Shown: positions 43,280 to 51,008 of the stretch, piece after piece
Numbering within the stretch: position 1 is the stretch's first letter
Layout: the number at the start of each line of letters is the position of its first letter
From: Sedimentisphaera sp050251615
Lineage (GTDB): Bacteria; Planctomycetota; Phycisphaerae; Sedimentisphaerales; Sedimentisphaeraceae
NCBI GenBank assembly: GCA_050251615.1
Contig: JBFWMM010000003.1
Location: 62,001-126,000, forward strand
DNA: 64,000 nucleotides
Direction: 5' to 3'
Position numbers and translations under genes: made by a program
Notes under the pieces: generated by a model
Told to the model about the DNA's origin: nothing
What the model saw: only the letters and a program-made list of their open reading frames with translations
Databases searched by the model: none

Positions 43280-45829
43280 TTAGAAGAAGCTTGCCGTCAT
43301 ATCATCGTTGCCGCGCATTACGGTTGTTACGCCGCTGCCGAACAGCGATTGCATATACGGACTCTTGAAAAGGTTGTCGGGGCGGTAATTCAGGCGCTCC
43401 CCGTTAATCATCGGCACCTCATTATTGGCGGCGTTGAAATAAAATTCGAGAGGCTTGCCGTTCTTGTCTTTTGTTTTGTACAGCAGGGCATACGCCTCGG
43501 GCACAATTCCGTTGACAAGCATAATCTGCGATTCTTCGATATGCTCGACAAACTCCTGCATTGTACCGTAATCATTCACTCTCGCGGCCTCGATGATTAT
43601 CGGGCAGAATTTGCCGGACGCTTTCGCTATAGTGTTGGCGAGATTCCATTCGTACGAACGGTTTTCCACCATGCTGAATTCACCCATATTGTCTTCGAGG
43701 TAGTTGAATGTCTCGCCGGCTTCGTAGTAGCTGCGTACGGGACGCACGGCGATGTACGAATTACCTTCCTGTATTATAATCCAGCCGCGTTTCTCAACGA
43801 GCCTGTCGGGCTTGTCTCCGAAATACACCCCCACTTCCGAACTGTCTTCCGGCTCTTCGAGGAACCATGCCGGTGTACTTCTGTTGTATGTGCGGGCTTG
43901 GGCTGTTATCATTACGTTTTCGTGCTGTACGCTGCGGAAAAAGCCACTCTTTTCTTTTACATTGAAATTGCTTTCCGATTTCACATCTATCGCTCTCGGC
44001 ATCACCATCGCTTTAGGTGAGGTGTTCAGCTGCACGCCCTGCCAGGTTGGTGAGGCGGAAAGTCGGTTGTACGTGCCGGCGGGGTCCCTCATAATACTGC
44101 CCATAACATAGTCCGGCGTTACCCAGCTGTAGCGCACGATTCCGCTGTCCACATCGCACATAAATGTGCGCTCTGTGCCGAGCGGGCGAGGCATAGCGGG
44201 ATTCTCTGCGCCCGGTCGCCTTGATATAAACGCGAACTCGCCGAGGCCTGTCCTGTCCAGCGCTATACTCCAGAGCACCTTGGGCAGTTCGTAATCGCTG
44301 AGGAGCTGGTTTATTGTAATCATTTCGCCAAGGCCGTTGCCGCCGAGATGAAATTCCAGCATCACACTTGTTATATCAATTCGGCCATCAAGCTCGGCAT
44401 ACTCCCGCAACTTTGCTCCGCCACGCATACCGGCGATGGAGTCCTGGAGCCAGTCTGCCCAATAGAGGTCTATAAACTGTCTGGCAAGTTTTTTCAACTC
44501 GGTATCCGCGCAATAATCATAAATGTCATAGACGTAGTTGATTGTATATTTGGAGTAAACGGGCGATGCATTTTCTATGAAGAAGCCCTTCTTACCGCGT
44601 TCTGCAAAGTAATCTTTGAGGAATTTCACCCAGGCGTCATAATGCTCCTGTATAGTGGCTGTGCTTGCGGGAGAAACGCCTCTGCCCTCGGGGCCGATTG
44701 TTTTAATGTCGTTTTTGTACTGGAACCAGTATCCAAAGCCCCCGCCTTTGCCGGAATCATTCAGTTCGAGCTTCCGGTATTCAGGCATATCCTTGAATAT
44801 TTGCGATGACAGCAAAGCCGCACTTTTGAAGCAAAGGTCGAACGACTCGCCGTTCACAATCCACCAGCTACTCTGTTTGGCGATGTTTATGTCGTTGCGC
44901 AGGCGGTTTCTCTCCCAGATGAGGTCGAGGAGCGCCTGTTCTGTTTCTCTTGTGAAGCGGGGAATTGTACCGTTTGTGCGGTTAAAGGTGAAGTACATCC
45001 TGAACAGCATTGAATCGAGATATGGATGCCATGGCTCGAACAGGCCGAACTGTTTCTTCACCGCCGCGTTCTTCGTGGTAAAGATGATGTACAGTTTTTT
45101 GTTGATCTCTTCAGTCTCACGGTTGAAGTAGAGCTTGGCGAAATACGCGTTGAGAACCGTACTCGGCGATTTTGTCTGAGCGCGGTCGATAGCGTTGTCT
45201 ATACGTTTTTGCTTTGTCGCTGCGGCTTCTGCCATTCTTTGCTCGACAGTCTTTTCCATCACGCCAAATATAGAGCCGTTTTTCAAGGTGAAGAAGATGT
45301 TGTCGAACCAAATCTGCTGGCCGGGCTGAATACTTGCCGTAATCTGGCAGGCTATGATTCGCGTAAAATCAAACTTTGTGTAGGAGGGTTTGAAACTGTC
45401 GGCTTTAAAAGAAACCGTCTGCCAGCTGTTGCTTGTAACCGCGTCCATCTCGGTAAAGGCCTTGCCACCTTTCTCGTCAATAATCCGAAGTGCCCATTTT
45501 GTCGGCTGGGTGTTGTCGCTCTTCACGGAAAATGACAGCTCCCAATCAAGACCGATCTCCCATGGACCGGCATATGAAGGTGTCATAAATCCAAGCTCCT
45601 TCTCGGAGATGCTATCGGAGGTGTAAACGACGCTGAAATCGCCCTGCACCTTTGTGGAGTAGTCTATTGAAAAGCGCTCCCCGCGACCATTCCATATCAT
45701 ATCACCGCTTGACGATGATCCGAATAACTCGGACATCTCAAACCAGCCGTCAAACCTGTTATTCTCGGCGGTTGAAACTGTGGCAACCGCGAGTATTACG
45801 AAAATTGTTATCCTTTTGAGATAATTCAC
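43280..45829 (-). CDS. Large secreted protein with carbohydrate-binding-like N-terminus, unknown function
   Basis: Not recognised as a characterised family. The 849 residues start with a signal peptide (MNYLKRITIFVILAVATVSTA), then a jelly-roll-like module (about 25-190: FSIDYSTKVQGDFSV, WQTVSFKADSF, QIWFDNIFFTL). A helical centre (about 200-530) recalls an alpha/alpha toroid, with WWIVNGESFDLC and SVMLEFHLGGNGLGEM. The C-terminal third is beta-strand rich with a possible super-sandwich (MITAQARTYNRS, GWIIIQEGNSYIAVRPV). This order resembles heparinase- and hyaluronate-lyase-like polysaccharide lyases, but I see no clear catalytic signature. The start is GTG with AAGGG upstream. Confidence 0.7.
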   Translation of the reverse strand: MNYLKRITIFVILAVATVSTAENNRFDGWFEMSELFGSSSSGDMIWNGRGERFSIDYSTKVQGDFSVVYTSDSISEKELGFMTPSYAGPWEIGLDWELSFSVKSDNTQPTKWALRIIDEKGGKAFTEMDAVTSNSWQTVSFKADSFKPSYTKFDFTRIIACQITASIQPGQQIWFDNIFFTLKNGSIFGVMEKTVEQRMAEAAATKQKRIDNAIDRAQTKSPSTVLNAYFAKLYFNRETEEINKKLYIIFTTKNAAVKKQFGLFEPWHPYLDSMLFRMYFTFNRTNGTIPRFTRETEQALLDLIWERNRLRNDINIAKQSSWWIVNGESFDLCFKSAALLSSQIFKDMPEYRKLELNDSGKGGGFGYWFQYKNDIKTIGPEGRGVSPASTATIQEHYDAWVKFLKDYFAERGKKGFFIENASPVYSKYTINYVYDIYDYCADTELKKLARQFIDLYWADWLQDSIAGMRGGAKLREYAELDGRIDITSVMLEFHLGGNGLGEMITINQLLSDYELPKVLWSIALDRTGLGEFAFISRRPGAENPAMPRPLGTERTFMCDVDSGIVRYSWVTPDYVMGSIMRDPAGTYNRLSASPTWQGVQLNTSPKAMVMPRAIDVKSESNFNVKEKSGFFRSVQHENVMITAQARTYNRSTPAWFLEEPEDSSEVGVYFGDKPDRLVEKRGWIIIQEGNSYIAVRPVRSYYEAGETFNYLEDNMGEFSMVENRSYEWNLANTIAKASGKFCPIIIEAARVNDYGTMQEFVEHIEESQIMLVNGIVPEAYALLYKTKDKNGKPLEFYFNAANNEVPMINGERLNYRPDNLFKSPYMQSLFGSGVTTVMRGNDDMTASFF

Positions 45830-45888
45830 TTTTAGCCCTTTTCAAGCTTCGTTATCAAAAACCAACTTCATGAAAAATAGAAAATTAG

Positions 45889-45916
45889 ATTATATAGCAA
45901 ACCATCTCTATGACAA
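45889..45916 (-). promoter_or_regulatory. Promoter of the 849-residue secreted protein gene
   Basis: On the minus strand TTGTCA, a 16-base spacer and a consensus TATAAT; predicted leader about 50 bases. Confidence 0.65.
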
Positions 45917-46005
45917 TAAATAAACATATTCCGACGAATTTCGCAGAACGCCTCCGTACAATTTCCCTGAAATCCGTGAATACCCCGAAATAAACATCGT
46001 CAAAC

Positions 46006-46033
46006 TTGAACTCTTTGCCGTTTCTGATACAGT
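46006..46033 (+). promoter_or_regulatory. Promoter placing the queG transcript start at its start codon
   Basis: TTGAAC, a 16-base spacer and TACAGT. The expected transcription start (about 46040) is one or two bases before GTG 46042, so the mRNA would be leaderless. Confidence 0.45.
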
Positions 46034-46041
46034 ATCACGCT

Positions 46042-46941
46042 GTGAAAGAAGAAATAAGACAATACGCCCGCTCACTCGGCTTTGGAGGCACAGGTTTTAC
46101 CGGCGCCGGCAAGCTTCCGTCGCAATACGCAGATAAATTCTCGCGGTGGATTGAAGCCGGCTACAACGCCGAAATGGGATACCTTGAGCGCAATTTTGAC
46201 AAGCGGTTTTGTCCTGAGCAGCTGATGGAAAGTGCGAAAAGCTGTATAGTGGTTGCGGCGGCCTATGGTGCAGGCAGTGGCGGTAGCGGCGAGCTTACCA
46301 TAAGCGATTATGCATGCTGTGAAGACTACCACAAGCGAATGAAGGAGTTGATGATGCGGCTCGGAAAGTTTATCCTTGAAAGAAGGCCGGATGCGAGGTT
46401 CAAACTTTGCGTGGACAGCGTACCGCTCTCAGAGCGCTCGCTTGCGGTGCAGGCGGGGCTTGGATTTATCGGAAAAAGCGGCATGCTCATAGCGTCTGGA
46501 ATCGGGCCACGCTGTTTCCTCGGCGTTATGCTTACCAATATTGCGTTTGGGCCTGATTTGCCATTTAACGGCAATTTATGCGGGAGTTGCCGGCGCTGCA
46601 TCGAAGCCTGCCCCACTGCCGCTCTCTCGCTTGATAAGGCAATTGACTGCCGCAGGTGCATATCCGCCCAGACAATCGAAAACAAGGGCGCAATTCCTCA
46701 CGATGTACTTGCAAAGATGACTGATGAGCTCTACGGTTGCGATGCCTGCGTGAACGCCTGCCCGTTGTTGAAGGAAGAAAACGAAATCCCGTTTCAGCCG
46801 GTTCTCGGCAAGCGGTTAAGTAAATCCGAACTTATGGAGTGGAGTGAAAATGAATTTGCGGAAATATCCCGCCGCACAGTGCTTGCACGTGCGGGGCTTT
46901 CCAAACTACGCGATACTGCCGCTTCTTTAGCGGGCAGATGA
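46042..46941 (+). CDS. queG: Epoxyqueuosine reductase
   Basis: A 299-residue cobalamin/iron-sulfur enzyme for the last step of queuosine synthesis on tRNA wobble G. The N-terminus MKEEIRQYARSLGFGG, then DSVPLSERSLAVQAGLGFIGKSGMLI, is typical of QueG. Two 4Fe-4S ferredoxin motifs are visible: CGSCRRCIEACPTAAL and CDACVNACPL. I start at GTG 46042, which gives the standard QueG N-terminus; the TTG at 46006 that also opens the frame is better explained as the -35 hexamer. No ribosome binding site is seen. The 3' end is 11 bases from the convergent amidase-like gene. Confidence 0.92.
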   Translation: MKEEIRQYARSLGFGGTGFTGAGKLPSQYADKFSRWIEAGYNAEMGYLERNFDKRFCPEQLMESAKSCIVVAAAYGAGSGGSGELTISDYACCEDYHKRMKELMMRLGKFILERRPDARFKLCVDSVPLSERSLAVQAGLGFIGKSGMLIASGIGPRCFLGVMLTNIAFGPDLPFNGNLCGSCRRCIEACPTAALSLDKAIDCRRCISAQTIENKGAIPHDVLAKMTDELYGCDACVNACPLLKEENEIPFQPVLGKRLSKSELMEWSENEFAEISRRTVLARAGLSKLRDTAASLAGR

Positions 46942-46952
46942 GCCGGTGAAAA

Positions 46953-47498
46953 TCAGCTGTTGATCTCGAAGCGCTCTTCGAGGCCCTTAATCAGATTATC
47001 AATGCTCTTGTCCTGCTTGGCCGATTTACTGTCGCCGGAGCCGATAACGCACACCCTTATGGTGCCTCTGTCGCCGGTCCAGGACTTATCGGGAATGCAG
47101 GGCCTCTGCTGCTTCCATCTGAACGTGGGCTGGATGAGCCCGTCGGCGGTATCGCCGATGGCGTTGCAGATGACAAAGTGGTAGTTGAGCTCGTCAGATG
47201 AAGCGCATCCGTTTACCAGCGCCAGCGAACCAACATCGCCCGCTCTGGTGTTGGAGTATTCAATCTGAATCGAGTTCCACCTTGCCGGATGAATTCCGCG
47301 TGCAAGACGCAGTACATCACTGTCGGCGAAATGGATGGGTAGAGATGCGTTGGAAACTTGGTAACTTGTGAGGTTGTACCCCTGCGCTACAATTGGATTG
47401 TCCTTGCTTGTGTCCATACAAAGCAAAACCAACATACCAACCGTGAGCGCCGTGATGGATGCCGGAATCAGCATCATCTTCCTGACGCGGTCACTCAT
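46953..47498 (-). CDS. Membrane-anchored protein with a degenerate amidase_2/PGRP-like domain
   Basis: A 181-residue protein with one N-terminal membrane helix (about residues 8-28). The rest follows the layout of an N-acetylmuramoyl-L-alanine amidase: WNSIQIEYSNTRAGD where the family has a HH pair, LNYHFVICNAIGDTADGLIQPTFRWKQQ matching the YHFVIGNG...DGxIQxxxRW core, and GTIRVCVIGSGD near the end. All three expected zinc-binding positions appear changed, so catalysis is unlikely. It may still bind peptidoglycan. GGAGGG sits 6 bases before the ATG. Monocistronic. Confidence 0.6.
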   Translation of the reverse strand: MSDRVRKMMLIPASITALTVGMLVLLCMDTSKDNPIVAQGYNLTSYQVSNASLPIHFADSDVLRLARGIHPARWNSIQIEYSNTRAGDVGSLALVNGCASSDELNYHFVICNAIGDTADGLIQPTFRWKQQRPCIPDKSWTGDRGTIRVCVIGSGDSKSAKQDKSIDNLIKGLEERFEINS

Positions 47499-47554
47499 TA
47501 CAAACCCTCCGTGGTTTAAGTAAGGTTTACAAAAAAAGAAATTCGGATATGCTT

Positions 47555-47582
47555 AATTTAGCGTCTAATATGTTTTTTGCAA
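47555..47582 (-). promoter_or_regulatory. Promoter of the amidase-like gene
   Basis: On the minus strand TTGCAA, a 16-base spacer and TAAATT; predicted leader about 50 bases. Confidence 0.5.
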
Positions 47583-47700
47583 GCCATACACAAGTTTTTT
47601 TTGTTGTTTTTTAATTTTTTTCCGTTTTTCCCACCGGCATTTCCTGCCAGCCACGCAAAACCACGAATAAACGCTGATAATTCCAATTCAGACAAGGCAG

Positions 47701-47742
47701 GCTCAAAGCTTATTGCTCAAAGCTTATTGCTCAAAGCCTATT
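47701..47742. repeat. Three 14-bp direct repeats after xylR
   Basis: GCTCAAAGCTTATT occurs at 47701-47714 and 47715-47728, and with one substitution at 47729-47742, ending one base before the XylR stop codon. The region beyond is T-rich. Confidence 0.9.
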
Positions 47743-47743
47743 G

Positions 47744-48928
47744 CTACATAATGCCGATGTTTTTGAGTGTGGAGTGGTGACGTCGGTAGGTTGTCGGGCT
47801 CATCTTCATCAGACGTCGGAAGTAGCGGGAGAAGTGATTTTCACTGATAAAATCAATTTCATCGGAGATTTGCGAAATGGTTTTCGAGCTTTCGATAAGC
47901 AGTTTGCAGATGTATTCGAGGCGTACTCGGTCAATCTCCGCACTGACAGTACGACCGAGGTAATACTTGAATTTTTTCTGGAGCGTGCGGGTTGTCATGC
48001 CGCAGGCCTCGGCGACATCGGCCACCTGAATCGAAACGCCCGGATGAGCGGTAATGAATTTCAAAGCGCCGCGCACATCCACATCCTCCACGGCAAACAC
48101 ATCCGTTGACTGACGCGCGGCTACATGCGTTGCCTCGGCGATTATAATCTTCCCTGAATCAACCTGCTCACCATCCATCAGCTTGCGTAGGATTTCGGCT
48201 GCCTCAAAACCTGCCCCGTACGAATCAATAGACACACTGGAAAGAGCAGGGTTGAGCATCTCGCAGAGAAGCTCGTCGTTGTCAACGCCCAGTATTGCAA
48301 CATCTTCAGGGACGCTTATCAACGAACAGACCTTGCAGGCATCAGCGACATTCTGCGCCCTGTCATCGGTGCAGGTGAAAATGGCGACCGGCTTTTTTAG
48401 TTCGCGAACCCACTTCTGAAGCCTCTCCTGATCTCTGAGCCACGTAAAACGGGTCAAGCGGTCGGGGTTGTGAAACATATCGACCTCAAAGCCTTCCTGC
48501 CTGAGACGTTCTGCGAAGCCGTTGCCTCGGCTCTCAGAGAAGAATTTATCGGGGATGCCGCAGTAGGCGAAGTTTTTGAAGCCGCGGGCAAGGAAATGCT
48601 CGGCCGCGCAGACGCCCGCGGATTCAAGCGCACCGCACACGCAGACTACGCCCGGGATATGGGCGCTGCGATAGTTGACAATTACAGACGGTATCCCCAT
48701 TGCCACGATCTCATCGAGATTGTCATCCTCGCGCATAATGATGCCATCCGGCTTCCACTTGCGGATTATGTCAATGCTGGAAAGCTCGCTGTGCGTGCTG
48801 CGGTAATAGAAGGGGGTGCCTGCGTAGAAATTCCAGGGGCCGTAGAGGCGGGCATACTGAATTATCCCGCTTATCAGGCCTCGGCCGTAGCCTCTGTTTT
48901 TCTCTATGGACAGGAAAACTTTTTTCAT
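47744..48928 (-). CDS. XylR-type AraC family regulator with sugar-binding domain
   Basis: A 394-residue regulator. Residues 1-265 are a periplasmic-binding-protein-like sensor (KKVFLSIEKNRGYGRGLISGI, DGIIMREDDN, SVPEDVAILGVDNDELLCEM). Residues 285-390 are an AraC DNA-binding domain with two HTHs (ISDEIDFISENHFSRYFRRLMKMSPTTYRR in two parts). This order is that of XylR, which senses xylose or a related sugar. The neighbours make it the candidate controller of the GH97/SSS/GalM/GH105 genes. It has a promoter and runs toward the amidase-like gene. Confidence 0.92.
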   Translation of the reverse strand: MKKVFLSIEKNRGYGRGLISGIIQYARLYGPWNFYAGTPFYYRSTHSELSSIDIIRKWKPDGIIMREDDNLDEIVAMGIPSVIVNYRSAHIPGVVCVCGALESAGVCAAEHFLARGFKNFAYCGIPDKFFSESRGNGFAERLRQEGFEVDMFHNPDRLTRFTWLRDQERLQKWVRELKKPVAIFTCTDDRAQNVADACKVCSLISVPEDVAILGVDNDELLCEMLNPALSSVSIDSYGAGFEAAEILRKLMDGEQVDSGKIIIAEATHVAARQSTDVFAVEDVDVRGALKFITAHPGVSIQVADVAEACGMTTRTLQKKFKYYLGRTVSAEIDRVRLEYICKLLIESSKTISQISDEIDFISENHFSRYFRRLMKMSPTTYRRHHSTLKNIGIM

Positions 48929-48960
48929 ATATTACACCCGAGCCGCCTTCATTGTTGCTG

Positions 48961-48988
48961 ATTATAAACGGAGCCTGCTAAATATCAA
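48961..48988 (-). promoter_or_regulatory. Promoter of the XylR-type regulator gene
   Basis: On the minus strand TTGATA, a 16-base spacer and a consensus TATAAT; predicted leader about 25 bases. Confidence 0.65.
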
Positions 48989-49010
48989 TCCTGCCTCCGG
49001 ATAAGCAATT

Positions 49011-49037
49011 GAAGGACAGGCAAAACGCCTGCCCTTC
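49011..49037 (-). terminator. Hairpin after the GH97 gene, possible end of operon
   Basis: On the minus strand GAAGGGCAGGC pairs with GCCTGTCCTTC (11 pairs, one G-T) around a five-base loop. No T run follows, so it may be a 3' stabiliser or a factor-assisted terminator instead of an intrinsic one. Confidence 0.5.
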
Positions 49038-49081
49038 GAAGTAAGGTATATATTGTGTTGTTTGGGGTCTGTTTGATTGCT

Positions 49082-50965
49082 TCATTCAAGGATAAGAACA
49101 AAGCCGCCGGATTCGGGAACTCTCCCGCGCCAACGGTTCGTTTCCTGCGTTTTCTTCACATTAAAAGTCATCAGGGGCTCGGCACCTTCAGTGATGACCG
49201 TGAGCGACTTATATTCGCCAAGCGCCGCAAGGTCTATATTCACATTCGCGGGAGCGGCCGTTAGACCTGCGACAAACCACTTCTCATCGGAACGCCTTGC
49301 CACCGCATAGATCTTGCCGGGGCGAGCCTCAAGACAGATTGTCTCATCCCACGAAGCAGGCGCCTCGCTCAGCACCCTGCGCACATCCGAAGGCATATCG
49401 TTGAACACGGCCACAGAATCAGCGAAATGTATAATGCCGCTGTTCAGAGCGACGGCGCTGGCAAGCTCGTGGGCAGCGCTGGTTTGGCGCATATATTTGC
49501 GGCCGGTGAGTGCGAAAGGCGTAATATCCATCGGCGCCATAAGGTTGCGTGTGAGCGGGAGAATTGTATTTTGCTCCGCTACACGGGCCGGATAGCGCGG
49601 TTCATAGAAGTACGATTCTGTACCGAGAACGGCCTCGGCGGTGAGCAGGTTTGGCCAGGTGCGTTGCCAGCCGCGGGGGATTGTACAGCCGTGAAAGTTT
49701 ATGACGAGCTTGCGCTTTGCCGCTTCTTCGAGGGTTGCCAGCATCGCTTCGACAGCCTGCTGCCTGTCGGAACACCAGAAATCAATCTTCACCCCAGCCA
49801 CGCCCGAAGCCTGCATCTCGTCGAATTTGCGATTACGGCGCTCAGCAGTGTAGAAATCCCCCGCGCCGCACCAGGCAATTGATTTTACGTTCTTTTCCTT
49901 TGCGTAATCGGCTATTGAGGAGAGGCCAGGCGTCCACCAGCCGGCATCGAAAAGAGTATATTCCCACTTGTAATCGGCGGCGAGGTCCGTGAAACTGTCG
50001 AAGCGGGGTTTTGTGGCTTTGCCATCGTTGTTTGACCACCAGCTCCATGAGGCTCGGCCTGTCTGAATCCAGGAGGTGTCTTCTATCCGGCAGGGCTCGG
50101 CAAGGTCGGTTATGAGCGTGCTCATCGCAAGCTCTTTCGGGCTGCTCGCCATAATCACAACCCGCCACGGCGTCTTTGAAGCGCTGACGGGGCCTTTCTT
50201 TGCGCCTGAGTCCCACTCCTTCGCTTCTGTGATTTCATCTTCATAAGCAAATGCCAGATTGTACAGCCCGGGGCGCTCTTTTACCGGCTCAAGATGGGAG
50301 TTGCAGTAGTTTTCGGTCCCCGTCTCGGTTACGAGCAGCGTGCAGGATGTGCCGAGCATAAACATCGCCGGCATACACCAGCCGCGAGGCTTGTCCCGCG
50401 AAACAGGTGGCTGAGTAGCAGTGTCCACATTGAAGAAAAAGTCTTCATACGCAGGCGTATATGGCCCTGCTGCGTGGTAGGGTTGAAGCCAGCAGTTTGC
50501 GGCCGCGGGGATTTTGAATGCGGTCTTTTCGGAGAGTATCGTTTGAGGCGCAGAATCATTCAAGATGTACCTGAACGCCACGCCGTCATTACTCGCGGCA
50601 AGCTCAATATCAAATTTTGTGCCTGATGCGCTTTTCAGGGTGATTGTCTTTCCCGTGAGCTCGGAGTCCACATCAAGGCGGTTGCCCACGAGGATAGAGT
50701 ATTTTTGACGGCTGCTCCGCTGCTCGCTTACCGCTTCGACGGTAAGATTGGTTGAAAGGTCTTCTCCCGCAAGCACAAGCCCGAGAGCGGACTGTTCGAC
50801 AACGGCTCTGCCGTTTCGCTGTGCGGCAAACGAGAGCGAGCCACCGCTGTTTAGAAGGATTATCTTATTGTTGCCGTCCGGTGAGACAAGCGAGCTGATT
50901 TCTCCCGCCGCCGCGATAGAGGCCAGAAGCAGAACGAACGATACAGTAAAGGTGCGTTTCAACAT
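49082..50965 (-). CDS. GH97 family alpha-glycosidase, secreted
   Basis: A 627-residue GH97 enzyme: signal peptide (to about residue 20), N-terminal beta-super-sandwich (about 25-270), catalytic (beta/alpha)8 barrel from TSWIQTGRASWSWWSNNDG, with GVKIDFWCSDRQQAVE and INFHGCTIPRGWQRTWPN followed by LLTAEAVLGTE, and a C-terminal beta domain. GH97 enzymes cleave alpha-glucosides or alpha-galactosides; the Asp in KIDFW favours the retaining (alpha-galactosidase-like) branch, but this is uncertain. AGGAAAC lies before ATG 50965. Last gene of an operon with the SSS symporter 43 bases upstream. Confidence 0.9.
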   Translation of the reverse strand: MLKRTFTVSFVLLLASIAAAGEISSLVSPDGNNKIILLNSGGSLSFAAQRNGRAVVEQSALGLVLAGEDLSTNLTVEAVSEQRSSRQKYSILVGNRLDVDSELTGKTITLKSASGTKFDIELAASNDGVAFRYILNDSAPQTILSEKTAFKIPAAANCWLQPYHAAGPYTPAYEDFFFNVDTATQPPVSRDKPRGWCMPAMFMLGTSCTLLVTETGTENYCNSHLEPVKERPGLYNLAFAYEDEITEAKEWDSGAKKGPVSASKTPWRVVIMASSPKELAMSTLITDLAEPCRIEDTSWIQTGRASWSWWSNNDGKATKPRFDSFTDLAADYKWEYTLFDAGWWTPGLSSIADYAKEKNVKSIAWCGAGDFYTAERRNRKFDEMQASGVAGVKIDFWCSDRQQAVEAMLATLEEAAKRKLVINFHGCTIPRGWQRTWPNLLTAEAVLGTESYFYEPRYPARVAEQNTILPLTRNLMAPMDITPFALTGRKYMRQTSAAHELASAVALNSGIIHFADSVAVFNDMPSDVRRVLSEAPASWDETICLEARPGKIYAVARRSDEKWFVAGLTAAPANVNIDLAALGEYKSLTVITEGAEPLMTFNVKKTQETNRWRGRVPESGGFVLILE

Positions 50966-51008
50966 TATCAAGTTTCCTGTTGTGAGTGTGTTTTGCAGTA
51001 TTAACGGC

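Noticed and set aside
43208..44020. 270-residue plus-strand open frame
   Set aside because: Antisense to the 3' part of the 849-residue secreted protein gene, which has its own promoter, start signal and signal peptide.
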